From Pisaster brevispinus (Eukaryota > Echinodermata > Asteroidea > Forcipulatida > Asteriidae): DNA of 64,000 nt. Positions 1 through 11,338 of the stretch are shown here, in pieces. Where the stretch lies: NCBI GenBank assembly GCA_023634235.1, contig JAMKCF010000001.1, forward strand, positions 10,984,258 to 11,048,257. The letters run 5' to 3'. The translations under genes were made by a program, and so were the position numbers. Every line of letters starts with the position of its first letter. The stretch's first letter is position 1. Below the pieces are notes generated by a model, which saw nothing but the letters and a program-made list of their open reading frames with translations, ran no database searches and was not told where the DNA came from.

Positions 1-457
1 CTTGTTGAAAAGACAGTTGGTCCGGTTCTCTGGGTGTGGGGCAAAATTTAAGACCCCTTGAGAGGAGTTTAACCTGTGGGTCGGTTAGAACTTTGTCAGA
101 TAGGTTAACTACTGTACGTGGTGCAACTAGTGACCTGTCAGTATCAGGAACAATAGTTGGCCTCTTACTGTGGAAACGCCTATGAATGTATTTCTTATGG
201 TTAGCTTGGACATTCATGCGTTTCTTATTCTGTTTGTCCAATAGGGAGGACCGTAGGTGATTGACGTTAGACAGAATGATATCTTGTAAATGTTCAAACT
301 CTTGAATAGAGCATGACTCTTTGAGTTGAGATTCAGTGTCTGTTATCTCAAGTAACTGGTTATCAATGTATTGTTGACATTGATTTTCTAGCAGTGTAAG
401 CAATTGGAAAGACGTGTTAGTGAGTGTCTTGTTCCATTTCTTAAGAAAGGAGGGATC
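1..457 (-). CDS. Penelope-like element ORF, N-terminal part (runs off window)
   Basis: On the minus strand an uninterrupted frame of about 152 codons runs from 457 to the window edge. The region it encodes precedes the reverse transcriptase of Penelope-like elements (PLEs): charged helical sequence, then a block reading VVNLSDKVLTDPQVKLLSRG followed by LKFCPTPREPD. This 'NLS...L....LLSKGL.F.PTP' signature sits at the start of the RT domain in PLEs, which is family knowledge recalled from memory. No stop or frameshift is seen. The only ATG inside (MNVQANHKK) is mid-frame, so the true start is probably upstream in the element's terminal repeat. The RT catalytic core and GIY-YIG endonuclease would lie beyond base 1. 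The hammerhead-like motif at 489-527 on the same strand sits just upstream, as expected for a PLE 5' end. Confidence 0.72.
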
Positions 458-488
458 ATATATATATATAAAATTAGTAGGGGAGATG

Positions 489-527
489 GCCTTAGCTTTC
501 GATCCAATCCGGACCTTCGTCAGAGGC
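489..527 (-). ncRNA. Hammerhead-ribozyme-like core of the Penelope-like terminal repeat
   Basis: Read 527 to 489, the sequence contains CTGACGA, a five-base-pair stem (GGTCC with GGATC, one G-T wobble) closed by a five-base loop, then GAAA and a CTA triplet. AGGC after the triplet can pair with GCCT before CTGACGA. That is the layout of a type I hammerhead with almost no stem III. PLE terminal repeats are known to carry minimal hammerheads that work best as dimers (established). One unpaired A precedes stem II, so activity is not certain. Confidence 0.5.
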
Positions 528-630
528 ATAAACAAGAACAAACACAAATATATCCATTTATAGCAAAAAGAGGAGCAAAGGATTAAGGGAGAGTACCCAG
601 AAAAAAGCGGGAAAATATAGCCAATCAGAG

Positions 631-790
631 TTAAGAAAACCTGTGGGGAAAAGGGTAATTTCAAAACCTGAAAAGAGTAACAGTTATGAAACCTGTGGAA
701 AAAAGGATGGGTTATTTAAGGACCTGTAGAGAGAACAAGTTAAGAAACCTGTGGAAAAACGGGTTATTTCAAAACCTGAAAAGAGGACAA
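631..790. repeat. Three degenerate tandem units (about 50 bp) beside the Penelope-like end
   Basis: Three imperfect units share the core 'aacctgtgg(a/g)aaaa' followed by 'gggttatttcaaaacctg' or a variant, beginning near 631, 683 and 737. They lie between the PLE terminal repeat and the transposase remnant at 810. They could be subrepeats of the PLE terminus or of the neighbouring DNA transposon end. Confidence 0.6.
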
Positions 791-809
791 GCTAACTCTA
801 AAGAAACAC

Positions 810-2540
810 TTGGAGCAAGCAGGTGTAATGACGGCTATTCTTAATGAACACCCATGTGATGATGTTTCTCTTTTGGAAACATACAGGGATGGCAGTTACT
901 TTAAAGACAAATATTCTACAGCAAAGGATATTGTCATCCCTTTGCTGCTCTACTGTGACGATTTTGAGACCGGGAATCCCCTGGGATCTAAAAAAGGGGT
1001 TAACAAGCTAACTGATTTCTATGTGAGCGTGTTGTGTCTTCCGGCTCAGTTTCAGGCTGTGTTGAGCAATATTTTATTGGCTGCATGTGCCAAAAGAACA
1101 AATGTTAACAAGTATGGGATTGATGCTATACTTTCAGCAATTGTGAAGGACTTACAAGGCATGGAAAGAAGAGGTTTTCAAATTTCATGTGAAGATTATA
1201 CAGGATTTGTGAAACCTATCCTTTTCCAGGCAATAGGAGACAACTTGGGCTTGCACGAAATGCTGGGGTTTGTTGAGAGCTTCTCGGCAAATTACTATTG
1301 TCGATTTTGTAAATCACCAAAAGAAATGTGTAAAAAACAGCTCACCGAAGATGTGCCTTTGTTACGAAACAAAGATGGCTATAATGCAGACCTTCTTGTA
1401 GACAATGTTTCTCCGACAGGTATAAAAAGGTCAACAGAATTGAATAAGCTGACTGGGTTTGATGCTAGTGAAAACTACACTGTAGATGTCATGCATGATT
1501 TCTTAGAGGGCATTATTCCATTTGGAAATGAAACTTACCTTGAAAGTTCTGATAGAGGAGGGACGTTTTACTCTTGAAGAACTCAATGGGCGGTTGTCTT
1601 CCTTTAGCTATGGCTTTGTAGATAAACGAAATAAACCAAGTCCCATCATGCCATCAGCCATTGTAAACCCGTCGGGATCAAGTGGTCAGAAAGCAGCACA
1701 GACAAAGTGTTTGGCTCTATATCTTCCCCTTATCATAGGTGACCTAATTGAAGAGCCGTCAGATGTTTGGGAGATGTTTCTGTTGCTACTCGACATACAT
1801 CAAATAGCAATGGCGCCAATGATAAGCCATGCTGGTACATATGTATGGAAGGCTTTAATTAGGGACCATCACCGACTCTTTTTGCAGCTCTTTCCAGACA
1901 GGCATCTTACACCAAAACAGCACTTTGTACTTCACTATCCCCGTCTGACACGACTACTTGGTCCTCTTTCGCAGTATTCCAGTATGCGAAAGGAAGCAAA
2001 ACACAAGCCTTTAAAACGATGGGCACGTGTTTGTAACAATTACAAAAACATAGAGAAAACTGTTACTGACAGACACCAGCAGCAGCAAAGCTACAATTTT
2101 CTTCTAAGAAAGCCTCTAAGTTGCGGCAAAGAAATCAAGCATCAGCTTCCTGTTCAAGTTTCCTCCATGGAGGATGCACATGCTGTGTGTGCATTCCTTG
2201 GTTGCGGAATGGATACTGTAGTGACATTGTCAGGGAGTGTTTGTATTCAATCGTATGAATACAAACCAAATTGTATGGTTGTTGTAGACTGGAATGACGA
2301 AGGGCCGCACTATGCAAAAGTCAAAGCGATTCTGGTATTTGAGAATAAGGTTAATTGTGTCTTACATCTATGGCACACTGCATTACAATCGTCACTTGCA
2401 TGCCTATTCTGTGGCAGAATCTCAAAGTGAATGTGTTCTCAAACAGCCACAAGAGCTCAAAGTATGCATTTCATGTGACAAAGTGTCATGGCAAAGATGA
2501 TCAATCTTGGTACATTGTAGCTCCATTTAATATCATATGA
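810..2540 (+). pseudogene. TNP2/DUF4218-like transposase, C-terminal half, frameshifted
   Basis: Three frames together cover the C-terminal part of a large transposase-like protein found in fish, cnidarians and echinoderms and related to plant EnSpm/CACTA TNP2 plus DUF4218 (family assignment from memory). Diagnostic blocks in order are LLLYCDDFETGNPLGSKKG (about 960-1015), GDNLGLHEMLGFVESFSANY with a CRFC pair (about 1240-1310), DVMHDFLEGI (about 1490), LTPKQHFVLHYPRL (about 1909-1950) and MRKEAKHKPLKRWA. The frame changes by one base near 1520-1526 (between EGIIPF and EMKLTLKVL), again near 2355-2370 and once more near 2450; the last frame stops at 2538-2540. The frame is open upstream of 810, where the codon is TTG; the first ATG is 828. 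The zinc-finger N-terminus is missing here but a matching N-terminal piece lies at 9270-10417 on the other strand. Confidence 0.7.
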
Positions 2541-3235
2541 AAGGTAACTCTTTTAGAATTTATTGTTTACTGTATAAATTATGTTGCTGGTCATTCGTAA
2601 TGACACTACCATAGAAGTCCACAGGGTTGTTGTTGAATTGACGAATTTTAGACGTCTTAAATTATCAAGACAATTAATTGCAGACATTTAGCTTCAGAAA
2701 TAGCAGAATGTGTTGAATGATTCAAATTGAAGTGATTATATAGTTTTCCTGAACATGACACACAGTATAAGATGGAGTAACTCCTCATGAAGTTTTATTG
2801 TACTTGATGATAATTTGCCCACAGTAGATTATTATGTCAAGTACTGATGATGTGCACATTATTTAAAACTTATAAAACATAACATTAATTGTTTTGGTTT
2901 ATTTTCTTGAATATAATATGCTTTCATCCAGATGCAGCAACAAACAGTGGAGATATAGCTACCAACAGAAATTCTGCAAGACATCATGTATTCCAATTCA
3001 ACTTATACACCTTCGTTGTTCAGTTCAACAACTTCAGACGATCTTCTTGAATTGTCTGCAGGAGGTAACACATCTTGTACTGCACTGAATTTGTCAGATT
3101 CAGAGACTTCGACAACCACAATCTCGCCACTAACACAGACCAGGACATGTGCACCACCACTTCTGAAAAGAAAGAAAACTGTTATGTTTGTAAGTTAAAG
3201 TTATATCCTTTTTTTGAAGACAAAACACTTTACTG

Positions 3236-3560
3236 ACTCTTAATGTAAAAAAGTGAAACATCACTCTTTATCTGAGAGGTGATGTACGTTTCCACTCTTT
3301 TTAGAGAGCAGTTCGCTCTACTTTCCTCCTTTTTAGTGAAATTTTATTGAAATTCAATCTGAATCGAGTGAAAAAGAAAATGTGTCCACTCTAAAAATAA
3401 ATCGTACCCTGTACCACTCCATGTGGGGGACAACTCTTTTTTTACTTAAAATGCACTCTAAAAATGCAAACTGAAAAGAATTGATCTCTAAAAGGGGTGA
3501 AAACTTACACCACCACTCGGAAAAAGTGTGATGTTTTCACTCTTTTACTTTGAGAGAGTA
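3236..3560. repeat. Non-coding repeat rich in 'actcttt/aaagagt' inside an intron
   Basis: The first intron of the gene above holds many copies of 'cactctttt', 'tctgagagg' and 'actctaaaaa' in both orientations. The pattern suggests a MITE-like insertion. No open frame or clear terminal repeat was found. Confidence 0.35.
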
Positions 3561-6340
3561 ATTTAGAACAAATTAAAGTATATAAAACTCTACTGATCCC
3601 AAGTAAACTCCAATCCAAGTTCTTATGAATGCACAGCCAATTCAACTTAAACTACTGAACATTATTGTAGAATAATATGCCCCCACCCATGTAGATCCGC
3701 TGGGAGGGGCAAAAACCTTTGTTTTCTACCGAAGTTAATTGAATGACATTGTCCTTTGTAATATTTGACAATATTTGACTCTTAAGTAAGTCTCCTACAG
3801 GGACTAAATTTCATTTCTTGAGTACAAATGCTGCTGTTTATTTCAAACTATGCACATTTCACTCACTTTTGCTCTTTACCGTCTTTAAAGATGTTATATC
3901 CTTTTGATTGTGAATAGCTTTATACTTTTTTTTTTTTCAGGACACCAAGAAGATCCTCAGTGAGACACCTCAAGGGAGGATTGTCATACAAGACAGAGAA
4001 GAGTGGGTTCCTAACTAAAAAGGTCAAGCACCACCTGGTTAAAATATTGGTTGGCCACTTGATCTCATCGCATGGTAAAAAGTAAGTATACACTTCATTT
4101 AAGTCTTACATACCTTAGACAGTTCAGATGATCTGCTTGGGTAAACCCCATCAAGTTGGTCCATACTATTTTCCAGGTAAGCACAGTGATGTAAAGCACA
4201 GTGCACATAAACACGATCTGGGTTGTGATGTGGTATTGCTTCGCGCAACGTTTGTATTGTTTGCATGATTGTTTATGTGCAGTTTCCGGCCATATTTCTG
4301 CAAGTCGGTAGTTTGTTGAGCGGTTTTATTCATGCCCAGCCGCATTATGCGCTGAGCCAGGGGTACGGTGTGGACATACTGATACAGCCCTAGCTGCGGG
4401 GACGGTATATACATCCTCGATTCCACCATGTGCTTTGCTTTCAATTAGCGACGTGATTAATCTGTAATCAGGGATGTGCACAAGCTACCTGACTTGCTAT
4501 CAAAATTGGCCGGAGCAGTATGATTGGTTAAGAATTTGTAAAATATAAATATACATGATACTTCTTTCTCAATGTGGTTCTCACACACAAGACAATGTAA
4601 ACTTCAGCTTTGTCAGTTAACGGCTCCCATCCCCCTACCAGATATTACTGGTATAAACTGGCTCATCACACTATTTTTTTCTTCAAAATATGCATATATG
4701 TCCTCACTAGGTAATCTTTTTATGTACTGCTCCAGTAAATTCCTGCCGTGACAAAAGTCTGAATCTTGTCTTCAATGTTTCTTAAAGGCATGTATGTATT
4801 AATGTGTGCTGCAGCAAAAAAAAAATTATTTCTCTATTTTCCAGTTCTCAAATAATGTATTTTACAATGTAATTTTTCTGGTTTGTAATTATCGCAGCCC
4901 AGGAGCATTTGAAAAAAAATGCGTTGGCACAGTGTCATAACTGCATTTCCATGCTTACAAGACCCACAGGGAATCACAGGATATGTAAGTGACATCGTCA
5001 TTAGGGAGAGCTTAATCTTTTTACTTTTTACAGGATTTTCACCCAAAATACATATTTGACCAGTGTGACAAGTTCTTTTATAGTTTGCAATTACATGCAG
5101 TATGTATTTACATGTTGTATGCACCTCTCTGTTTTCAGTCAAAAAATCGGCAGGTCCCTTAAAAGGTCAATGTTTAATATGTAAATGGTCTTTATTCTGA
5201 TCACTTATGAAAGAAAAATTTCACAATGATGCAAGGAATTCATTTTGCATTTATGGGTAAAAATAGGCTTGCAACGGCTTGTGTTATGTCGTGAAATGTA
5301 ATGGAAATTATGATAATTTGCAGACATTTATTAATCTTGTTTGTATTGTATTTCAGGAGTCATTTTACACTAAAGGGTCACATAGATGTCCAGCCACAGG
5401 TTATTTAGAGGAGCACCTCAGTTATGTAAGGAAACACATGCTGGAGACTACAAAGAAAGACCCAAAAGAATGTACAAGTAAAATGAACACTAATATCCCC
5501 TAATTGAACTTTTTCTTAAATAAGGTGTCCTAACAAAAAATCAGAAGGCATCATTAAGCTTAGGTAGTAGGATTGCCCATCAATCTGAAGCTATATCAAG
5601 TTTATCAGGTGCCGTTTCCTTCCTCCATAATGATTCAGTACATAAAAAAATCACACTGTTTATAGAGTCATCTCTACTTGAAACATAGGGTGGTAGCCTC
5701 AATTTATTTTTAGATGTACACTGTATAGTACCCCAACCATATCCCCTTTGTCATACCGCAACACCCTCTCACACCTGCCCATATGCTAAGAAAACCAGGG
5801 ACACACAAGGTTAAGTGAGAAAACCCATACTAACAACCAAATTAGTGTATGACCTGAAATAATGGATAAGGATTACCAGCAGTCATAAGGGGTCCGTTTG
5901 GTGAGACAACATGCAGTCATAGCACAGATCACATGATGGATTTTCATTATTTTTATTTAGTGGTGGATCGTGACTGGATTGTCATAAAAGGTTATATGAC
6001 ATACCATTTGTGATCATTGACTTGAGCGTGAGCCTTTGTGATTAATTTTTTTTTAAGACCATTGGTTTTCATCTGTGCTGCAACAATTTAATACATTTCC
6101 ACTTGTATTTATAGCTACACCACCAGCTGTTTTTGACTCTGATAAATTGCCTGAGGTGCCGGAGGATACTCAATCAAAGATTGAGTGGCTGAAGAACAAT
6201 TTAGAACCTGCTGGGCAAGTTAAGGATTTCATGTCAACAACATCCACATGTAGAAGAGATTGGGTAAAGAAAAAGGACAGGACAGTAGCTGCAATACTTC
6301 AGGAGTTCACCAGACTGCTAGATAAAAATATGGTGAGATC

Positions 6341-6583
6341 TGGGCCCAATTTCATGGAGCTGCTAACCAAATTGCTTAGCACAGGATAATCTTGCTTAGT
6401 AAAACTAGGATACTAGCTAAAATAATATGTAATGTACAATACTTTATAACTGGTTCCCTGCACATTTTTGATACTGAATAACAATTGTTAAGCAAAATTG
6501 TCAGCTTAGCAGCTCTGCTAAGCAAACCTTTTCTATACTTAGCAAATTTGTGTGTTTAAGAAGTTTTATGAAATAAGGCCCAG
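6341..6583. mobile_element. MITE copy with 'gggcccaatttcat' terminal inverted repeats
   Basis: The left end reads tgggcccaatttcatggagc and the right end is its diverged inverse, ttttatgaaataaggcccag. The interior repeats 'gcttagca(a)' motifs. The same family occurs at 21602-21800 and 62068-62257, with a right end near 52859-52876. This copy starts eight bases downstream of the exon end at 6332, just inside the intron, leaving the GTGAGA donor intact. Confidence 0.6.
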
Positions 6584-8041
6584 TTTTCAAACTCTTGTTT
6601 ACCCGGCTGTTGTTTTGTACCTTTATTTCATGTATATACTATACAAATTTATCTATACTGCTTGCACATTCTACATGTTAAATTCAATCAAGACAGATTC
6701 TTGAAGTTTCTTCTAGGGAATGAGTACGGAGTAGTAATTTTATGAAATCACATGACAAATTGTAACCATGTGTGTACAGGGCTTATGTTATAATAAATGC
6801 TTTTGTTTTATATTTAGATTGAACAGGACTATCGGTTGCAGTATCCCACATCTGCTGAAAATCTGCACAGTCGCTGGGATGCCATGGTTGAGCCCCTCAT
6901 TGAATATGGAACAAAGACATGTCCATTATGGAAAGAGGTATTGGAACTACAACCTGATACTGACCTGAAGAAACTGACAACAGGTATGATACATGTAGCA
7001 ATCAACACTGACACAAAGGGAGGAACTATTCATACTATCAATGAAATAATAAATGAACACAAGGTTCAAAGTTTATTTGCACTGATCGATCTTGTTGAAG
7101 CCTTATTTTAATGACAAGCACGTTTGAATTAAAGTAAAACACAGTTGTCTCTGGTCAAGGTCAATTTTAAGGTATTCAATAAATGAGCTCTCAGTAAAAT
7201 TCATTATTTACACGACCTCTCATAGTCATACCATATGTGAGTTATTATTTATTTCATTTATCTCATTTTATAGATGAGAAGGCATGCTTGGCCATGTATA
7301 TTGTCCCCCTCATTCTTGAAGGCAACATCAGAAAATCGACTGCTGGAAGACGCACCCACAACGAAAGAGTTGGAGCTTTATTGACAAACAAAAGGTTGGT
7401 ATCAGTGTTAAAGTAACTATCAAAACGCCTTACACCAATGTCCAAGTTGTTCCCATGGATCCAGCCAAAATCCAAAGTAGTATGCAACCCTGTAATAATT
7501 CACAATAACATTTACCCTGGCAGGTAACCAACTTGTACTTAGTGATGAAGATCACTTGTTCTTGCTGAGGAACACAAGTTTCAGGGATAACCAATCTAAG
7601 ATTCAACATTCTCATGATTCAGTAACCAGAAGTAATTGAGTCAGGGAGACAAAATGCTTGACCACAGCACACTATAATAATTTTTAAAAGTGTCATACAA
7701 TACCGAACTCTTTCCCAGGTGATTTTTTTTGTTAACTTACAAGAGTATGAACTCAACTTAAACATTGTTTTCATGCAGGAGATCATCCACATGCCCAGTT
7801 ACTTGAAGGAAATTGATGAGGTGAAACGCCCACAGCCATACGTCCTCGTACTTGGCAGTGCTTTAGAAGTTGCAAGTTCATTTGTTATCAAAGAGAAGAA
7901 TGCTTTACCACAAGCTTCACTGCTGGAATCCATTGACGTCTGCTACAAGGCACACTACGTACTTGATTGTAAGTACGAACAAAGATGCCACGCTGCATGG
8001 ACCTTTCTGGAAAAGTGTCTATGAACAGCAAGGTGTTCAAA

Positions 8042-8587
8042 GTAGGGACAGTCCAACACTAAGAGCTCTTAGAGCATTCCTCTCATTAAAAAAAGTCCTG
8101 TAAAATATGCCAACAAAATCTGGGTGGATGGGAGGCAGGTGGGGGGGGGGCACTGCCTTGTCCCACCCCTCTTCCTCTTGAGCTATAAACCACTGTCTTT
8201 TGTGCTAACCAAGCAATTGGCATGCACATCATCCAAGTTGCTGTTAATTACCTCATGTGTACCAAGGTCCTCTAAGATGCCAATTATTTTGCCAAGATAA
8301 GGCAGTTTTAATTTGTTGGTTGCTTTAGTTTTCCCCTACTTTACTAGAAGATGTAATGTAGCGTTTGATATTTTCTTATGAAACACATGAATGTATTTAT
8401 TTATTTATTTATTATTATTATTATTTGTTTTAACCACAAACAAAAAATAGTTTCAGTAGACCCCTTGCATTGAATTCTGAAGCTCAAACAGCACTCTGGC
8501 TGCATAGAAATCACACATTTGTGTAGGGACAGTCCAACACTAAGAGCTGTTAGAGCATTCCTCTCATTCAAAAAAGTCCTGTAAAAT
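8042..8587. repeat. 65-bp direct repeat pair (8042-8106 and 8523-8587)
   Basis: The two blocks begin gtagggacagtccaacacta and end cctgtaaaat, and differ at only a few positions. They lie about 480 bp apart just after the last exon of the companion gene. The spacer holds a G9 run near 8142 and a (tattt)n/(att)n stretch near 8396-8425. It may be a local duplication of the 3' untranslated end. Confidence 0.7.
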
Positions 8588-8838
8588 TAGCTAAGGTCAT
8601 AGAAATGTACACATTTCTCAATGAACGCAACATATGCAATCGGTTTATTGAAAAAGAGCTATTACCATAATCGACCCACTGGAGCAAAAGTTTGTTTGTG
8701 TTAGTTGTTTTTATTGTATGCAAGGAAAACGGTGCATTGTTTCACACACTTTTACTTCGATGTTCAGTATTATAATGTTTGGGAGTTTGAATAAAGGCTT
8801 TTTTTAAGGCGAATGTAAAACTACAAAGTGTCATTGCT

Positions 8839-9320
8839 TATTATTTCATTCCCCAACTGCTGGGAAACCATGGGGTATTATACCCAACCATTGAGATAAA
8901 TGCTCCCAATTAATGGATGAATTAGTGACCAACTGTTGAGTAGATGACAATAGGCGCTGCCCTATATATGGGCAGATATTTCAACAATAATTGGTTAATT
9001 TCATAACCACAAAGTTGGGAAAAAAAATTGTTCCCAATTACTGGGTAAATCAGTGACCAACTGTTGAGCAGGTGCATGTTCCAACAATTAGTTAATAGGG
9101 TCTGTCCAACATGTGGGCAAATATTTTCAACAACTGTTGGTAATTGTCATACCCCAAAAGTTGGTAAAAAAAGTATATCCAACTAATGGATAAACCATTT
9201 GCTAAATTATTGGGCATTACCCAATGACCGTTGGGTAATTATTGCCCAAATGTTGTACAGGTTGACTATTGATCCAACGTTGGGTAAAAAGTTGGGCATT
9301 TTTTTGCCCATTTTGGATTC
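8839..9320. repeat. Degenerate tandem repeat, period about 128 bp, 'cccaac...gttggg' rich
   Basis: 'gtgaccaactgttgag' occurs at 8925-8940 and again at 9053-9068. Weaker copies flank these, giving three to four units full of 'caactgttgg', 'cccaatta' and 'gttgggtaa'. Each unit is partly self-complementary. The array interrupts the minus-strand transposase remnant, whose homology ends near 9300. Confidence 0.6.
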
Positions 9321-10417
9321 ACTACCTCAAATACATCTTGGTACAAGAGTATCTTTACAGATTGTGGGGAATCATGGAACAGTTTGTTTCTTTTGAAGGT
9401 TTTGCCATCAGTGATATCTTCAAATATGCCTTCTGAGTGTCCTGATTGCAGCAGGTTACTATGCTGTTCGTGAATAGACTTGTGATGAAACAAGGCTTTC
9501 AAACTTTCAAGTATGGAAACATACTGGCTAAAGCACTCTTGTCTGTTAAGTGTTTTTACCTAAGTAAATAGGAACTGGTGCAACGTAATTGAATTTTTTC
9601 TTGAAGAAAGCTTTCCTCGTATAATCTGTTCTAAGCAGACCACTGTTGCAAGAACTAAACAAATCCCTAGATTTTTAAATTCCTCTAAAATGGTTAGTTT
9701 TTGATTCTTTGTAACATCAAGCTCTTCCAGTTTCTTTTGTATTCTCTGAGAAGTAAAATCACGCTCAATGTCTTGTACGGTCTGAAATTCAGAGATGATG
9801 GTTTGAATTATAGAAGATGGAAGCAGATACTTGGCTTGTAGCTTCAAGTAAAATAAAGCAAGTTTTCAACTTCAAGACTTTCAAACTCCTCTTGTTCTTG
9901 TTCAGTTTCTTCAAGATTATTCGCAAATCCAGAGCTACATGTAGGTCTATCATCTAGGCTCAAAACATGATTTTCAAATGTTAAAACAATGTTAGATCTT
10001 TGAGAACACTTTCTATGATTTCTAGATAAATGTGCAGTGTATGACGATTTTTATGAAAATGTTTTCATGCAATCTTTGTATGGGCACTGAATCTCTTCTC
10101 TAACAATATGGGAACGAAGATGTGTTTGGAATTCAAAAAAATCTTCTTCCACAATTGAAAACTTGACAAATGAAATCGGAATGGAGACTACGATTCTCTG
10201 AACCTGATGTACATGTAAGACTGGTCGCAGCACAGTTAGCAGAGGAGTGGTTACGATGAATGTGACTTTTCAGTGACTCATATTTTGAAAACTTCTTTGT
10301 ACAATCTGGTGCAGCACAGGGAAATTGATAATTTGGCAAATTTATATGAAGTTTAAAATGATAACAGTAGGCCCTCAGGGAGTGTGTTGCAATGCCACAA
10401 ACTTCACATTTATACAT
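9270..10417 (-). pseudogene. C2H2 zinc-finger N-terminal half of a TNP2-like transposase, broken
   Basis: Reading 10417 down to 9270, the start MYKCEVCGIATHS begins a series of C2H2-type fingers: CEVC...H...H, CAAPDC...H...H, CQVFNC...H...H and CPYKDC...H...H. An acidic linker follows, then LKLQAKYLLPSSIIQTII and finally EDITDGKTFKRN...LLYQDVFEVVNP. The last motif is the same place in the family where the plus-strand copy at 960 reads LLLYCDDFETGNPLGS, so this piece ends where that one is well conserved. Lesions: a frameshift after CGRRFF near 10135, an in-frame TAA inside the fourth finger near 10060, a frameshift near 9845 and at least one more near 9500. The homology stops at the tandem repeat below 9320. 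The fingers presumably bound transposon ends (inference). Confidence 0.65.
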
Positions 10418-11338
10418 TCAAAATAAAATACTTGATTGCACCATAGCCCAATCCTTGGCCTAGGCAACTTCGTACTGTAGTTGTAATAGTATTGCTACCT
10501 AGTACTACAAACTAGCATGTACAACTCTACTTAAATACCATAGACCATTGGGCGTGCAGTGAAAAGGTGCTTAGAAATCAAGTTTCGTGGCGCACCTCAT
10601 GCATGAGCGTGGAAACAGTTTTAATTAATAGATAATTACATGTGGATTGCTAACATATAAATCCACAATCATGAAACTTGCCAGTTAGGCAGTTATTTGC
10701 ATTTTAATTAAGCATCATGAAAATAGCGCCCTCTGTTGGCCATTTTTAGAAAACTGTGTACATTTCAATGGGGTAATTTTTGTAAGAAATGTTTATCATG
10801 AATAAGCTATCTTTTTATGTTTTCCCCCTTCTCTGAGCTGAAGAATTGGCCCATTGGGGGGGTGGGTCTACCACTGTCTACTCCAAAGGCCAATTATTTT
10901 ATCTTTAAAAAGATTATACCTTTCAACTGTTAGTTTCTTGCTCAAATGTAACTGTTAGTGTTAACACATTTAGAGACCGTCTACAGCTGATGTCAACATT
11001 TTTCAGGTCATAGAGTACTACTTTTGAGATCCCCCCCATGTTGCACATTATTTAAGTGTCTTAATATACTCTTTATTATGACAGTGAAAATTACGACATA
11101 TTTGGGACGGCCCCTTAATCTTTATTAATATCCTTATGATTAATAAGTTACTTAAATAAAGGAATCGCAAAACAAAATTATTACTGTATGACATTATTTT
11201 GTTTTATCCTGTCATGGTCATGGTGACCCCTTTTCGGGCTTTTCCAATCTTTTCCATCCTATTTTGATATATACATTTGTAATAACAAATACTCCCTGTC
11301 CTACATGATAAAGTCACTCTTCAGTCTGCAAGGACAAA
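10418..11338. other. Intergenic stretch, no gene seen
   Basis: AT-rich sequence with short runs such as 'gcgccctctgttggccattttt' near 10730 and a G-rich run near 10857. No open frame with recognisable homology and no inverted-repeat ends were found. Confidence 0.5.

Larger units (their letters stand above)
2986..8024 (+). pseudogene. Multi-exon companion gene of transposon type, decayed
   Basis: A chain of exons on + has canonical splice sites: about 2931/2986-3189 | 3941-4081 | 4898-4984 | 5357-5477 | 6115-6332 | 6818-6983 | 7274-7394 | 7779-8024. Introns begin GTAAGT, GTAAGT, GTAAGT, GTAAAA, GTGAGA, GTATGA and GTTGGT, and all end in AG. Reading phase is kept at six of seven joins; the join into the last exon is off by one base and may need a short exon near 7719. 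The product resembles an uncharacterised invertebrate/fish protein family: a Ser/Thr-rich N-terminus, a helical block (HLVKILVGHLI), ITAFPCLQDPQGITGY, TGYLEEHLSYVRKHM, then PQPYVLVLGSALEV and a terminal DVCYKAHYVLDCKYE. Function is unknown to me. Exon 2 needs a one-base frameshift near 4005 and exon 3 two more (an A8 run at 4912 and near 4936), so this copy is dead or misassembled. Confidence 0.6.

Noticed and set aside
810..812. Translation start at 810
   Set aside because: The codon is TTG and the frame is open upstream; first ATG is 828. The true N-terminus of this remnant is missing.
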